Source of the DNA: Zarea fungicola
Taxonomy: Eukaryota; Ascomycota; Sordariomycetes; Hypocreales; Cordycipitaceae
Reading direction: 5' to 3'
DNA: 64,000 nucleotides
NCBI GenBank assembly: GCA_900169235.1
Contig: FWCC01000135.1
Span: forward strand, 1 to 64,000
Below, piece by piece: positions 63,042 through 64,000 of the stretch; position 1 is the first letter of the stretch; every line of letters starts with the position of its first letter. Made by a program: the position numbers and the translations under genes. Below the pieces are notes generated by a model. The model had not been told where the DNA came from, searched no databases, and was given only the letters and a program-made list of their open reading frames with translations.

Positions 63042-64000
63042 GTGCAAAATCCACCATTTAAATTATGCTACGTGTAATTTCATCGTCCCTTTTTATTGAA
63101 AACAGAGGCAGAAATGTCTCGGATGGTACCGGTGAGCCACCTCCAATCAAGGAAGTGGAGATGGACCGCGTCAGCCACTTGTGGCGGTCTTGCGTGTTCT
63201 TATTCCGAAACAGAGGAGGGCGACATAGCCAAGGAAATACGCTTGCAAAAGTAGTCTATTTTACGTTTGTGAAATCAATATGCCCCGCCAACGCTACGTT
63301 TGAGCGGTAATTGTCGGCTCTGGAAGCGTCTGGCTGTGGCTCAGAGCTGGGTCGAAAACAGGTGTGGCGCGAACTAGGTCAGAGAGTGGTGACATCATCA
63401 ACATATTAGCTGCTTCCAGGTATGCAGCAGGTATGTAGCAGGCATGCAGCTAGGACACAATACAATGGAAGACGGCGGTAAAGCGGTAGGTGAAGCAACG
63501 CCAAAAAAATGAGGGTAAAATATTCTTTGAATTGTCGTGGTAATTATCAACATTATTTCCGCATTTCTTACTCTATTGATAGTCTATTGCGCCAGTATGA
63601 CAACACCCTCTCTTTGCTGGACGAGTGACAAGTACCCAGTACAAGACCCAGCTGGAACCTTGGCCCTCTTCGCCCCCGCAGTGGACATGCCGTTTTGGGC
63701 TCACGGCCACCGAAATACCTGGTTGCTGGATTTGCTGCGAGTGGGCCAAGCACTACGATCACGATCGTGGGACCTGCAATCCAGCTCCGTCACCGTGTTT
63801 GCAAATCTGCAACTGTCCAAGTACCCACTACCTTGGCACTGTCGCTTCTGGTACACATAGCAACCCCTTCTCCTCTCCGTTTCTGTTGGGTTAGACGACC
63901 TTTTCGGAAGCTAGTGAATAATCATGTAGTGAAATAAATCGTGTGCCCTCCCTTTCGTTCCCTTTTTCCTTGTCCCCCTCCTTCTCTCCCACACACCACC
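63042..64000. other. no supported gene to the window end
   Basis: About 960 bases. Open frames overlap at 63537-63937, one with several cysteines, but none starts with a signal peptide on an ATG or shows a known motif. A gene entering from the right cannot be excluded. Short repeats of TATGCAGCAGG type lie near 63420-63450. Confidence 0.4.

Noticed and set aside
63537..63937. Overlapping frames with cysteines near the window end
   Set aside because: A LysM or Cys-rich secreted protein was considered, but no ATG with a signal peptide and no consistent splice could be found.

Overview
The window is nuclear DNA of a filamentous ascomycete (Pezizomycotina), probably a sordariomycete and perhaps Hypocreales; the order is inference. 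Reasons: spliceosomal introns of 48-79 nt with GT(A/G)AG(T/C/G)-type donors and CTAAC-like branch sites, Kex2-processed small secreted proteins, DUF3632, 2EXR, F-box and NACHT families typical of these fungi, and repeat-induced-point-mutation (RIP)-like decay of a Ty1/copia element.

Layout. 1-5334: a decayed Ty1/copia retrotransposon in one reading frame broken only by stops, with a complete 3' LTR. 5.6-13 kb: a frameshifted DUF3632 gene, a three-exon 10-Cys secreted protein, a four-exon FAD monooxygenase and a KP4-like secreted protein. 13-21.3 kb: four secreted hydrolases in a row (GH55, GH17-like, lysozyme/SLT-like, GH16), which read as a beta-1,3-glucan/cell-wall degradation block. 21.9-36 kb: accessory DNA with small secreted proteins, pseudogenes (F-box, alpha/beta hydrolase), an atypical SDR, LTR fragments and a diverged duplication. 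36-38.5 kb: gene-free, with a 21-bp minisatellite.

38.5-47.6 kb is the core-like part: an HSL-type esterase, a 2EXR protein, the spliceosomal DEAH helicase Prp2/Cdc28 and the Nem1-type lipin phosphatase. 48.8-54 kb returns to accessory genes: a Cys-rich secreted protein, a secreted-protein gene with an early nonsense codon behind a duplicated promoter, and a decayed F-box gene. 54.7-59.8 kb holds a large NLR-type gene (hydrolase-like domain, NACHT, about 20 HEAT repeats). 60-63 kb holds a small spliced gene, a MITE, a secreted-protein fragment and a tRNA-Leu gene.

The most unusual feature is the tRNA-Leu(AAG) gene at 62791-62944. Besides a canonical 15-nt anticodon-loop intron it carries a 57-nt insertion in the D-loop that looks exactly like a spliceosomal intron (GTAAGC, CTAAC, AG). 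Removing it restores a normal D-arm, while both internal Pol III promoter boxes stay intact. All functions are read from sequence alone; no database search was possible.
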